A program made the translations under genes and the position numbers. The notes under the pieces were generated by a model, which was not told the origin of the DNA, made no database searches, and saw only the letters and a list, made by a program, of their open reading frames with translations. Below, in pieces: positions 7,852 through 15,782 of a stretch of DNA of 40,159 nt. This stretch comes from Actinomycetes bacterium (GTDB lineage Bacteria > Actinomycetota > Actinomycetes > Mycobacteriales > Mycobacteriaceae). Position 1 is the first letter of the stretch, and each line of letters begins with the position of its first letter. The stretch is from positions 1 to 40,159 of the forward strand of contig JAEYUQ010000006.1 in assembly GCA_023432405.1 (NCBI GenBank), read 5' to 3'.

Positions 7852-8667
7852 GTGTACACCCCACGTCTTATCGCCACAGACTTAGATGGAACGCTTGTAG
7901 ACCCTACAGATCAGGTGACTCGGCGTACTTACAATGCGCTCTATCGTGCTCATAAAGCTGGTGTGAAAGTTGTGTTGGCTACAGGTAGACCTCCCCGGGG
8001 CGTTGAGCTTGTTGTCAGCCAGCTACCTTTTCGTCCAATGTGTCTGTGCTCCAATGGAGCTGTTGCCTATGATTCTTCGCGTCAGGAAATCTTGTGGTCG
8101 CGAACACTTAAGCCCGAGCTCCTGCGTGCCGTGTACCGGGTGGCAATGGAGCAACTGGCGGATTTTGGGGGCGTTGCTATTGCTGCTGAACGTGTCAAGG
8201 GTGGTGAAAGATTCCTGGTTGACCCACAGTTTGCCGATTTGTGGTCCTGGGGTTTTTCGGAGTGTGTCTCTGTTGAAGAGGTTATGTCTGCCAGTGCTGT
8301 GAAAATGCTCATGGTGAATCTTTCGCTGAGTGCTGCATTCATGGCTGAACGTGTGCAATCTTTGGTTGATCCAGAGATGGCCGCCATTACTTATTCCGTG
8401 GAGCAGGGGCTTTTGGAGGTCTCAGCACCGCACACCAGTAAAGCGACAGCCCTCCAGTGGCTCACAGAATGGCTTGGCCTCAGCAGAGAAGACGCAGTGG
8501 CCTTCGGTGATATGTCTAATGACCTTGAGATGCTCTCGTGGGCTGGGTGGGGTGTTGCTATGGGTAATGCCGAACAGCGTGTGCAAGACATCGCTGATGA
8601 AGTGACAAGCTCTAACAGTGAGGACGGCGTAGCTAAGGTGCTTGAGCGCTGGTTCCCGGGGCTTTAA
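7852..8667 (+). CDS. HAD superfamily hydrolase, Cof type (Rv3813-like)
   Basis: A cytoplasmic haloacid-dehalogenase phosphatase of 271 residues. Motif I is TDLDGTLV, with nucleophile D10 and acid/base D12. The motif III lysine is in TSKATALQWL, and motif IV is FGDMSNDLEML, whose two Asp bind magnesium. It ends with the usual GVAMGNA...IADEVTSSNSEDGVAKVLE tail of Cof-type enzymes, and the middle carries the C2 cap. These enzymes act on sugar phosphates and similar small phosphates; the exact substrate is not predictable. The gene directly precedes the PlsC gene, whose C-terminus resembles a decayed copy of the same fold. It corresponds in position to Rv3813c of the mycobacterial locus. Confidence 0.9.
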   Translation: MYTPRLIATDLDGTLVDPTDQVTRRTYNALYRAHKAGVKVVLATGRPPRGVELVVSQLPFRPMCLCSNGAVAYDSSRQEILWSRTLKPELLRAVYRVAMEQLADFGGVAIAAERVKGGERFLVDPQFADLWSWGFSECVSVEEVMSASAVKMLMVNLSLSAAFMAERVQSLVDPEMAAITYSVEQGLLEVSAPHTSKATALQWLTEWLGLSREDAVAFGDMSNDLEMLSWAGWGVAMGNAEQRVQDIADEVTSSNSEDGVAKVLERWFPGL

Positions 8668-8670
8668 AAT
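8665..8670 (+). promoter_or_regulatory. -10 box of the PlsC gene, overlapping the HAD stop codon
   Basis: TAAAAT begins with the TAA stop of the HAD gene and is followed by 7 bases (ACCGGCT) and the ATG at 8678. It suggests an internal leaderless promoter in addition to read-through from the HAD gene. Confidence 0.5.
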
Positions 8671-8677
8671 ACCGGCT

Positions 8678-10264
8678 ATGGCTCTGGAACCGATTTACCG
8701 CACTGTGGCTTACCTGACGCTCGGGCTTTTCAAGCTTCGGGATGTGCAGGTCACCGTTTTAGGTGAGGAGAATGTTCCAACAAGCGGGGGCGCTGTGGTG
8801 GTGAGCAACCACACCGGATACCTCGACTTCATTTTTACTGAGTACCCCTTCTTAAAATTCAACCGCTTTGTGCGGTTTATGGCCAAGAAAGAGGTTTTTG
8901 ACAAACCTCTGCTGGGATGGTTTATGAGGAGACTCCGTCATATTCCGGTGGACAGGATTGACGGGGAACATTCCTATCAGATGGCTGTTGAGTTACTGAA
9001 GGAAGGTGAGCTGGTAGGTATTTTCCCGGAAGCCACCATCTCCCGAAGCTTCGAGATTAAGTCCATCCGTAACGGGGCTATTCGTATGGCTGCTGAAGCC
9101 GGTGTTCCAGTGATGAACGTAATTATTTTTGGTTCCCAACGTGTGTGGACGAAAGGGCATAAAAGCAATCTGACCAGTAAACACCTTCCTGTGTACATCT
9201 ACGTGGGGCGCCCTTGGTATCCCACTGCTTCCTCTCCGCAGGTTCTGGAGCAGGAGACAGAAAACCTGCGCAGCACCATGCAACATGATGTGAGTGTGCT
9301 GTGGGATTACTACCAAAAAGATCACGGTGCTTTCCCGGAGGGAGCTTTTTGGGTTCCTCAGCGATTTGGCGGTTCCGCACCCTCCTACGAAGAAGCCGAA
9401 GCTCAAGACAAGGTTGTGGCTGCGGAGCGTCATCGAGTCCGCCGCCTGAATAAAGATTTGGACGAGCTCACAAAAAGTCTCAAGGACTTCTGTGTGAAGG
9501 TTGGGCAACAAGGCAAAGATATTGCTCTGAGGATTGCGCCCGGTACCTCGGGTGACTCTGCAGATTCTGGCGCGGCCTCTTCTAGCACCAACAACCCTGC
9601 CTCTTCTAGCGAGAACAGTGCTGGTTCGTCGAACGCGAACAACATTGCTGAACTACAGGAATCCTTGCGGAAAGTGGTGCGCGAGGTGCAGCGGAATGCT
9701 TCTGAGGGGCTCACAGAGGGGCTCGACAGGATTAAAGCGGCGTCGGACAGTCTGCGTATGGGGATAGCTGAGCTGCCAGATATTCGAGAGACCTCCGCGT
9801 ACCAAACCGTTGAAGATAGCCTGGTGGCGCTGGTATCGAAGGCTCGGCAAATTGGAGACGCTCTGCCTGTTCGGGTGCGCTCCCACGTGAAAACCATGCC
9901 GACGGCAATCTTCCTGGCTCAGGACGGTGTCCTCGATTGTGACCTTCCCGAGGAGACGTTGAACCGTCTGGATCAGTATCCCGGCAAGCTTTACGCTGTA
10001 TGCGATTTTGCAATTCCGCACCCGCTTAAGAAAGCCACGGTTATAAACCACGCCGAAGCCAAGAAACTCGTGAATGAAACGTCCCTTGTTTTTGGCAGCT
10101 CCATGAGAGATAACGAACTTATGGAAGCCGCTGGGCTGGGAGTGGCAGTAGGTGATGCGGCCTGGCCCACCCTGAAAGTGGCTGACTGGGTAACAGCTCC
10201 TGCTTCCGACAACGGAATCGCGGATGTACTGGCGCGGATAGAAGCCGCCCTCGACGAGGCCTAG
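8678..10264 (+). CDS. PlsC-type 1-acylglycerol-phosphate acyltransferase with pseudo-HAD C-terminus
   Basis: A 528-residue protein with three parts. Residues 1 to about 215 are a PlsC acyltransferase: NHTGYLDF gives the catalytic His and Asp of HX4D, and FPEATISRS is the acceptor-binding motif (FPEGT in most relatives). Residues about 240-400 are charged, partly Ser/Asn-rich and helical, with heptad-like stretches. The last 120 residues start with MPTAIFLAQDGVL (407 on) and include GSSMRDNELM (473 on) and AAGLGVAVGDA. They look like the core ends of a HAD fold without the nucleophile. The enzyme would acylate lysophosphatidate or a related lipid at the membrane. ATG 8678 is preferred over 8642 because of the TAAAAT box and because the PlsC homology begins there. 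Confidence 0.85.
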   Translation: MALEPIYRTVAYLTLGLFKLRDVQVTVLGEENVPTSGGAVVVSNHTGYLDFIFTEYPFLKFNRFVRFMAKKEVFDKPLLGWFMRRLRHIPVDRIDGEHSYQMAVELLKEGELVGIFPEATISRSFEIKSIRNGAIRMAAEAGVPVMNVIIFGSQRVWTKGHKSNLTSKHLPVYIYVGRPWYPTASSPQVLEQETENLRSTMQHDVSVLWDYYQKDHGAFPEGAFWVPQRFGGSAPSYEEAEAQDKVVAAERHRVRRLNKDLDELTKSLKDFCVKVGQQGKDIALRIAPGTSGDSADSGAASSSTNNPASSSENSAGSSNANNIAELQESLRKVVREVQRNASEGLTEGLDRIKAASDSLRMGIAELPDIRETSAYQTVEDSLVALVSKARQIGDALPVRVRSHVKTMPTAIFLAQDGVLDCDLPEETLNRLDQYPGKLYAVCDFAIPHPLKKATVINHAEAKKLVNETSLVFGSSMRDNELMEAAGLGVAVGDAAWPTLKVADWVTAPASDNGIADVLARIEAALDEA

Positions 10265-10275
10265 GCAGCATAAAT

Positions 10276-10310
10276 GTAGGCCCGCACCTCAGGGAATGAT
10301 GCGGGTCTAC
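10276..10310. terminator. Hairpin between convergent PlsC and amidase genes
   Basis: GTAGGCCCGCA pairs with TGCGGGTCTAC (11 bp, one G-T pair) around a 13-base loop. It lies between two converging genes and could end transcription from either side, although there is no long T run. Confidence 0.6.
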
Positions 10311-10355
10311 AAGTCTGATATGTCTGGGCAGGCTCAAAAGTCCAGCCCTAGTCAC

Positions 10356-13076
10356 CTAGTGATGGGTCACTGACACCTTCTTGGTCTTGGTGTTGTAAGA
10401 CACCTTTCCGTTTTGGAAGTGAACCGTCACCGTTGAGCCTTTGTATGTCGGGTTGGAGGTTGGAAGTCCCAGCTCGCCCAGGTCAAAGCCCTGGTTGGCC
10501 CAAGCCTCAGCAATCTTCTGAGGCAGAATCTGGGTGCCGGTATCCTCGGTGTTCACAATCAACCCGTTCTCAAACACGGCGTAGTTAATCACCTTGCCGT
10601 CATAGGTCATGGCACTTTGTACTCCCGAACGGGATTGTCCCAGCTCGCCTGCGGCACCACCGTTTTCCTTCCAAACAGCAGCCAGCTCATTGGCATCATT
10701 TTCTGTGAGGGCCTTCAGCTTGGGGTTCACCGGAATATCGGTGATGGTGATTTGGAGAGGTTCCTCAATGACACCCTTATCCACCAGGTACTTATACACA
10801 ATTCCTGCAAGGGTATTGATGCGATCTCCCAATGACTCCTCATCGCCATTCTGCAAAGCCTGAATCATCTGGTCAACCACACTTCCAGACTCAATCTCAA
10901 CAGGAACCACACCCTCTGAGGTGAGTGCTCGAACTGTCGTTGTGGCAGTTGGCTGTCCGCTGGGTTCAGCAGTGGGCACCGCGGTGGGCGTCGGCAAGGT
11001 CAACGTGATGTCTGTGGTCTCTGCCTCCGTAGATTCACCCTCTGAGCCTGATGTGGGCTCAGCCTCAGTGTCCTTGGCGACGTCCTGAGCGCCACTGCGG
11101 GCAGAAGTACCTGCGCCCTCACGCTGTTTCGCAGGAGTTGTGACCGGCTCCGAAGTGGGCGCCGTCTTATCCTCGTGAACCGTGGTATCTGTAGGCTTTG
11201 AGGTACGCGCAGATTCCTTCTGGCTCTTCGCTTTTGGCGTGCCGGTGGCCTTTGGAGTGCTAGCTGCCTTTGGCGTGCCGGTCGCTTTTGGTGTGCCGGT
11301 CGCCGTAGCCTTTGCGCCGGAGGTGGCCTTCTGCTTCTGGGCAGACGCGCTCTCTACGCTCTGAGCCGCACTGCCCTCGGCGGCAGCCTTCTTGGCCAAA
11401 GTGCCTACTCCTCCCGAAGGAAGAACAGTGGTAGTAGCAGCCGAGCTGGAGGTTCCACGAGACGCTAAGCTTGTATTCCCCTTCTTCGGGAAGCTCTCGG
11501 AGGACAAGAGTTCGTCGTACTTCTTCTTGGCTTCCGCACGAATGTCATCCATCGTGGCATAACCGGCGTCGCCAGGGCAGGTGGTCAAACCAACATCACG
11601 GTGCGCAAAGATATTAGGCAGGTGTACCACAGTTCCACTGGAGTACTTGGTGTAGGACGTGCCCTCGGAGATGTGGTCAGCTGAGCCCAGGGGATCAAAT
11701 CCGTCAATGGCTGCGCGCCAGCCTGCCATATCTCCCATAGCTTTGATGGTCTCGGGAGAGGGAGATTCACTCACGTAATTCCCCATCATGGAGATACCCC
11801 AGGTGTTTTCATTGAAACCACCGGCGTGTGCGCCCTGAACGTTCTTATCCAGGCCGCCCGCGCGCCCTTCGTAAATGGTGCCCCATTTATCCACCAAGGC
11901 GTTGTATCCAATGTCGCACCAGCCCAAGGTCTTGGCGTGGTACAGGTAAATACCGCGCACCTGAGCTGCGGCTTCGGCCGGGGAGTAGTTGTTGGACCCT
12001 GCCGTGTGGTGAATCACAACAGCGGAGTTGTGGTCATTGATAGTGGGGGAGGAGCATCTCCAAGACTCATTAGCGCCCCAGCTTGCCCGAGACACCACCG
12101 GCGGCATTCCACTGGTGATAGTCTCTGCCTGCGGAATAATCTCCTCCTGCGCATTGCCGTCAATCATCACAGCGTTGATGTCCGAGGCGCTAGTGACCTC
12201 CGCGACGGGCTTGATGTCATCGTAATCCACAGCCACAGGCGCTTTCTTACCTGACGACGCCCCTGCTTCTTGCTCTGCGCTGTTCTGTTTCGCGGCGCTC
12301 TGCTGTGGTTTCTCCTGCTGCGGTTTCTCCTGTTTCGCAGTGCTCTGCTGTGATTTCTCTTGCTGTGGTTTCTCCTGCTGAGCGGCGCTGGGTTGTGCAT
12401 TCTTCGTCTCAGCGGTGCTCTGGTCTGTGGTCTGTGAGCCCTCAGGCTGCTCTTTCTCTGGAGAAGCCTGGGCAGGCTGAAACGCGGGAGCCTGGGCAGG
12501 TGCGGTGGAGGTAGTAGCCTCTACGGCACCATTCTTGGCACCCTCATCGCCAGTGCTCTCATCGGCAGTGCCCTTATCGGCAGTGTCCTCAGGGGAGTTC
12601 ATGAGGTTAATCCCGGAGGTGGACACCTGAACTTTCCGTGTGGGTTCCACATAAATGAGTTCAGTGCCATTGATACCGCTGGGGGATTGCTCTTCAGATT
12701 CGGGTTCAGCCTCGTACCACGGTCCCCAGGTGCCGTCCTGACGCTGTGCGCGCACAAAGGCAGCAATGTCACGCTTGCCCTGCCATGTCAAAGCAAACAT
12801 GGAGAAGGGATTGTCCTGGGTGAACTCCTTGACGGTGCGTGGCCCAGAGGCATCACCCTGGGAGGCAATGGCTGGGTCGGTCACCAGAACATCGTTGCCT
12901 TCTTCAAAAGCAACAGTGGCCTCTGAGACATCAACAGGTTCTGATCCCGTGGTTTGGGTTTGAACTATGCCATGTGTGCCGAAGCCTAATGCTGCACTGG
13001 CAAACACAGACATCGCCAGAATGGCACCCGTCTTAGGTATCCGGGGTGATCGAAACTCATGGTGTCTTTGCTGCAT
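10356..13076 (-). CDS. Secreted N-acetylmuramoyl-L-alanine amidase with LGFP repeats (Rv3811-like)
   Basis: An exported cell-wall protein of 906 residues. The signal peptide covers about residues 1-42 (GAILAMSVFASAALGFGT). A low-complexity region with QQEKPQQEK-type repeats follows. The amidase_2/PGRP domain spans about 328-540: zinc ligands are likely one His of VIHHTAG (356 and 357), the His of FAHRDVG and the Cys of TTCPGD; YNALVDKWGTIYEGRAGG is typical. Next is a Thr/Ser/Pro/Lys linker with four TGTPKA-type units. The C-terminus has LGFP-like repeats (GELGQSRSG, GELGLPTS) that probably hold the protein to the mycolate-arabinogalactan layer. It would cleave the MurNAc-L-Ala bond of peptidoglycan. 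AGGGAG precedes the ATG at 13076. It is divergent from glf, as Rv3811 is from glf. Confidence 0.9.
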   Translation of the reverse strand: MQQRHHEFRSPRIPKTGAILAMSVFASAALGFGTHGIVQTQTTGSEPVDVSEATVAFEEGNDVLVTDPAIASQGDASGPRTVKEFTQDNPFSMFALTWQGKRDIAAFVRAQRQDGTWGPWYEAEPESEEQSPSGINGTELIYVEPTRKVQVSTSGINLMNSPEDTADKGTADESTGDEGAKNGAVEATTSTAPAQAPAFQPAQASPEKEQPEGSQTTDQSTAETKNAQPSAAQQEKPQQEKSQQSTAKQEKPQQEKPQQSAAKQNSAEQEAGASSGKKAPVAVDYDDIKPVAEVTSASDINAVMIDGNAQEEIIPQAETITSGMPPVVSRASWGANESWRCSSPTINDHNSAVVIHHTAGSNNYSPAEAAAQVRGIYLYHAKTLGWCDIGYNALVDKWGTIYEGRAGGLDKNVQGAHAGGFNENTWGISMMGNYVSESPSPETIKAMGDMAGWRAAIDGFDPLGSADHISEGTSYTKYSSGTVVHLPNIFAHRDVGLTTCPGDAGYATMDDIRAEAKKKYDELLSSESFPKKGNTSLASRGTSSSAATTTVLPSGGVGTLAKKAAAEGSAAQSVESASAQKQKATSGAKATATGTPKATGTPKAASTPKATGTPKAKSQKESARTSKPTDTTVHEDKTAPTSEPVTTPAKQREGAGTSARSGAQDVAKDTEAEPTSGSEGESTEAETTDITLTLPTPTAVPTAEPSGQPTATTTVRALTSEGVVPVEIESGSVVDQMIQALQNGDEESLGDRINTLAGIVYKYLVDKGVIEEPLQITITDIPVNPKLKALTENDANELAAVWKENGGAAGELGQSRSGVQSAMTYDGKVINYAVFENGLIVNTEDTGTQILPQKIAEAWANQGFDLGELGLPTSNPTYKGSTVTVHFQNGKVSYNTKTKKVSVTHH
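11230..11301 (-). repeat. Four tandem 18-bp units in the amidase linker
   Basis: Units 11230-11247, 11248-11265, 11266-11283 and 11284-11301 encode TGTPKA-like hexapeptides. They keep frame and form a flexible Pro/Lys wall-spanning linker. Copy number is likely to vary between strains. Confidence 0.8.
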
Positions 13077-13265
13077 GACAAACTCCCTGATGTTTTATGC
13101 TGCACGAACCGTTATAGAAGTAAATAATAGTACATCTCTGTGAAAATTGTTAATAGTGTGACTAGAGTGTCTTTCTCTCCTGGGGACGTTGCTTCAATGG
13201 CGCTTCCCAATGCGCTGTTCGGTAGCGTGCGGATGTGCCCCCTCGGGAAAAGCGTAATCATCGGT

Positions 13266-13271
13266 TAGGGT
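13266..13271 (+). promoter_or_regulatory. -10 box of glf, leaderless type
   Basis: TAGGGT is followed by 6 bases (GAGACC) and the ATG at 13278. The 201-base gap from 13077 to 13277 also holds the promoter of the divergent amidase gene in its AT-rich left part, around 13110-13160. Confidence 0.45.
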
Positions 13272-13277
13272 GAGACC

Positions 13278-14438
13278 ATGACGTATGACCTCATTGTGAT
13301 TGGCGCAGGCATCACTGGTTTGACGGTGGCGGAGCGCACGGCAAGCCAGCTGGGGAAGCGAGTTCTGGTCCTGGATCAGCGGGAGCACATCGGCGGTAAC
13401 TGTTACTCAGAGAAAGAACCTGACACCGGCATAGAGGTTCATCGCTACGGGGCACATATCTTCCACACCTCCAATGAGAGGGTCTGGGAGTATGTAAACC
13501 AATTCACAAAGTTCACGGATTACCGGCATCGCGTGTTTGCTCTCCACGACGGTGTGGCGTACCAATTCCCTATGGGGCTGGGGCTAATCTGCCAGTTCTT
13601 CGGCCGTTATTACAGCCCAGAGGAAGCCAAGAAACTCATCCAGGAACAAACCGAGGGGCTCGATCCGCACAAGGCGCGCAACCTTGAGGAGCGCGGTATC
13701 GCTCTCATCGGCCGCCCTCTGTACGAGGCCTTCGTTAAGCACTACACCGCTAAGCAGTGGCAGACAGATCCCACGGAACTTCCGGCATCTATCATTAGTC
13801 GCCTTCCTGTCCGATACACCTTTGACAATGGTTACTTCAATGACAAGTATCAGGGACTTCCGGTAGACGGTTATGCTGCTTGGCTGGAAAACATGGCAGC
13901 CTCTGACCTTATCGACGTCCGCCTCAATACTGATTGGTTTGACGTTGCGGAAGACCTTAAGGCTCAGAACCCGAATGCGGTGATTTTTTACACCGGCCCG
14001 GTGGATAAGTACTTCAATTATTCTGAAGGTCGCTTGGGTTGGCGCACAGTGGACCTGGAAACTGAAGTGCTCTCCGTTCCAGATTTCCAGGGCACGGCGG
14101 TAATGAACTATAACGACGCCGATGTTCCCTGGACTCGTATTCACGAGTTCAAGCACTTCCACCCTGAGCGTGCGGATGTTTACCCGAAGGATAAGACCGT
14201 GATTATGCGTGAGTATTCGCGCTTCGCAGGGGAAAACGATGATCCTTACTATCCCATTGACTCCCCCGAGGATCGTGAGAAGCTTGTCAAATACCGGGAG
14301 CAGGTGGAGAAACTAGCCCAGGACAAAATCTTCTTTGGCGGGCGCCAAGGCCTCTACAAGTACTTTGATATGCACATGGCCATTGGAAATGCCCTGAGCA
14401 TTTTCGATAACAAAATTGCCCCAGCCCTGCGCCCATAA
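13278..14438 (+). CDS. glf: UDP-galactopyranose mutase
   Basis: A flavoprotein of 386 residues that converts UDP-galactopyranose to UDP-galactofuranose, the donor for galactan synthesis in the cytoplasm. The FAD-binding motif is at the N-terminus (GAGITGL, residues 9-15). Other family signatures are HIGGNCYS, HRYGAHIFHTSNERVW, the YTAKQW stretch, FYTGPVDKYFNY and REYSRF. The length is normal and all conserved blocks are present. It starts the galactan block: an extra PAP2 gene, a small membrane gene, glfT2, PAP2 and ubiA follow on the same strand. A TAGGGT box 6 bases before the ATG and no ribosome binding site suggest a leaderless start. Confidence 0.97.
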   Translation: MTYDLIVIGAGITGLTVAERTASQLGKRVLVLDQREHIGGNCYSEKEPDTGIEVHRYGAHIFHTSNERVWEYVNQFTKFTDYRHRVFALHDGVAYQFPMGLGLICQFFGRYYSPEEAKKLIQEQTEGLDPHKARNLEERGIALIGRPLYEAFVKHYTAKQWQTDPTELPASIISRLPVRYTFDNGYFNDKYQGLPVDGYAAWLENMAASDLIDVRLNTDWFDVAEDLKAQNPNAVIFYTGPVDKYFNYSEGRLGWRTVDLETEVLSVPDFQGTAVMNYNDADVPWTRIHEFKHFHPERADVYPKDKTVIMREYSRFAGENDDPYYPIDSPEDREKLVKYREQVEKLAQDKIFFGGRQGLYKYFDMHMAIGNALSIFDNKIAPALRP

Positions 14439-14544
14439 AACCAACCCTGAGCGTCTGCTAGCCACAGCGGGAATTGTGAACCTCAGACCCTCCAGCGGGA
14501 GAACGTCGCAGTATGCGCTTTATGAAGAAGGGTGACGCAATTCT

Positions 14545-15156
14545 ATGGATCAGGCGGTGTACCACTGGTTTCTCAGCATCCGCAGTGACTCTCTCACCAC
14601 TGTTTCTGTTGTGTGGAGCGCTCTGTGGGCACCGGCCTGGGTGTGGGCTTACGCAGCTGCCCTAGGCGTGTTCCTACCTTCACCACTGAGAATACCTCGC
14701 CCAGGGCAGAGCACTGGCGACGCCGCTGAGTCTGGGTCTGTCTCGTCGGGCCACGTTCTCCTGAGTGTTGCACTGCGTTGCGTCCCGCTCATCAGTGTGC
14801 TGAGCGCTAGCGCTTGCTCGGCGTTTCTCAAAAGACTCATCGGCCGAGATCGTCCGCCAGAATCTACTCGCCTTGTTGTGGAAACCAACCCTGCCTTCCC
14901 TTCGGGGCACGCAGTAGCTGCCGCAGCGTTTGCCACCGCCGTGTGCCTTTTTCTCAAGTCCCGAACACTTGCTGCTCTTGGAGCTGTGAATGCCCTAGCG
15001 GTGGGAGTTACTCGTCTTTATCTGGGAGTGCATTGGCTGAGCGACGTCCTCGCTGGCTACGCCCTTGGGATATGTGTAGTGGTGGTCTGGTACTCATGGT
15101 TGCTTCGTACAAACCGCATGAGTTACACAAAGCATTCCAAGGGCACCGCAGTGTGA
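14545..15156 (+). CDS. PAP2 family membrane phosphatase, extra copy
   Basis: A 203-residue membrane protein with the three motifs of the phosphatidic acid phosphatase type 2 family: KRLIGRDRP at about 96-104, PSGH at about 118-121 and TRLYLGVHWLSD at about 155-166. About five hydrophobic segments surround them. Such enzymes remove phosphate from lipid phosphates on the outer face of the membrane. It lies between glf and glfT2, where mycobacteria have no gene. The usual PAP2 gene of this locus (Rv3807c-like) is present separately at 17725. The product could act on a polyprenyl phosphate or phosphatidate. The gap at 14439-14544 shows no clear terminator. Confidence 0.85.
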   Translation: MDQAVYHWFLSIRSDSLTTVSVVWSALWAPAWVWAYAAALGVFLPSPLRIPRPGQSTGDAAESGSVSSGHVLLSVALRCVPLISVLSASACSAFLKRLIGRDRPPESTRLVVETNPAFPSGHAVAAAAFATAVCLFLKSRTLAALGAVNALAVGVTRLYLGVHWLSDVLAGYALGICVVVVWYSWLLRTNRMSYTKHSKGTAV

Positions 15157-15423
15157 ATCTAGGGCACAGTCCTTCTTATGGACTACCCCGTATGCCTTTA
15201 TCATGCGAGTTTTACCTATGATTGCCTATCGCCCAGTAGTAGGGTTCCTATATATACAGTGTGACCGGCGTTGCTGTTTCGGTCGGGTGTAACTCCTCAT
15301 CGTGAGATTCGAGTGAGTTGTGTGTGATTGGACTACAGCAGCTGAGGCGCCTGGCATGGAGTGATTCCAGAACGTACTGGGTTACTCACTGACATGAGAT
15401 GCAGATGAAGGAGCTGTCCTCGG

Positions 15424-15672
15424 ATGGAGGATGATCGAGAACCTCAGGGGGTCAAGTCTGATTGCACCACTGCTGTTATTGCGGGAGTGGGCTGGAGCCT
15501 GTTTGGCATTATGGGGTTAATCATCGGTTTCGTGATGATTGAGGTGCTCGACTCAGATCTATCTGCGTGGTCTCCAGGGGGTCTGACTGTGGTGATTCTC
15601 CTTATTCTTGCGGTGTGCGTATCAGCGTTGAGCTACGGAATCTATCTCTGCCGCAAATCAGGCTTGCTGTAG
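15424..15672 (+). CDS. Small membrane protein, unknown function
   Basis: An 82-residue product with two hydrophobic segments: about residues 18-42 (VIAGVGWSLFGIMGLIIGFV) and 52-74 (LTVVILLILAVCVSALSY). The N-terminus is short and acidic (MEDDREPQ), and the end is RKSGLL. A good ribosome binding site, AAGGAG at 15408-15413, sits 10 bases before the ATG. I do not recognise a family. It lies between the extra PAP2 gene and glfT2 and may be a lineage-specific accessory protein. The 267-base gap before it (15157-15423) holds an AT-rich TATATATAC stretch near 15250 that could be its promoter. Confidence 0.55.
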   Translation: MEDDREPQGVKSDCTTAVIAGVGWSLFGIMGLIIGFVMIEVLDSDLSAWSPGGLTVVILLILAVCVSALSYGIYLCRKSGLL

Positions 15673-15782
15673 GCCTTCTCTTAGAGGCGCTCCTCGCAGA
15701 AAACTCCGAACAGCTCTTCGTAGTAGTGGAATAGTATTCTGAGTACTCAATGCACTCTGCGTAAGAAAGGTCATGGAAAGCC

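Noticed and set aside
11230..12384. Short direct repeats in the amidase gene, considered as a CRISPR-like array
   Set aside because: Units are contiguous multiples of three without spacers and encode TGTPKA and QQEKP peptides, so they are coding tandem repeats.
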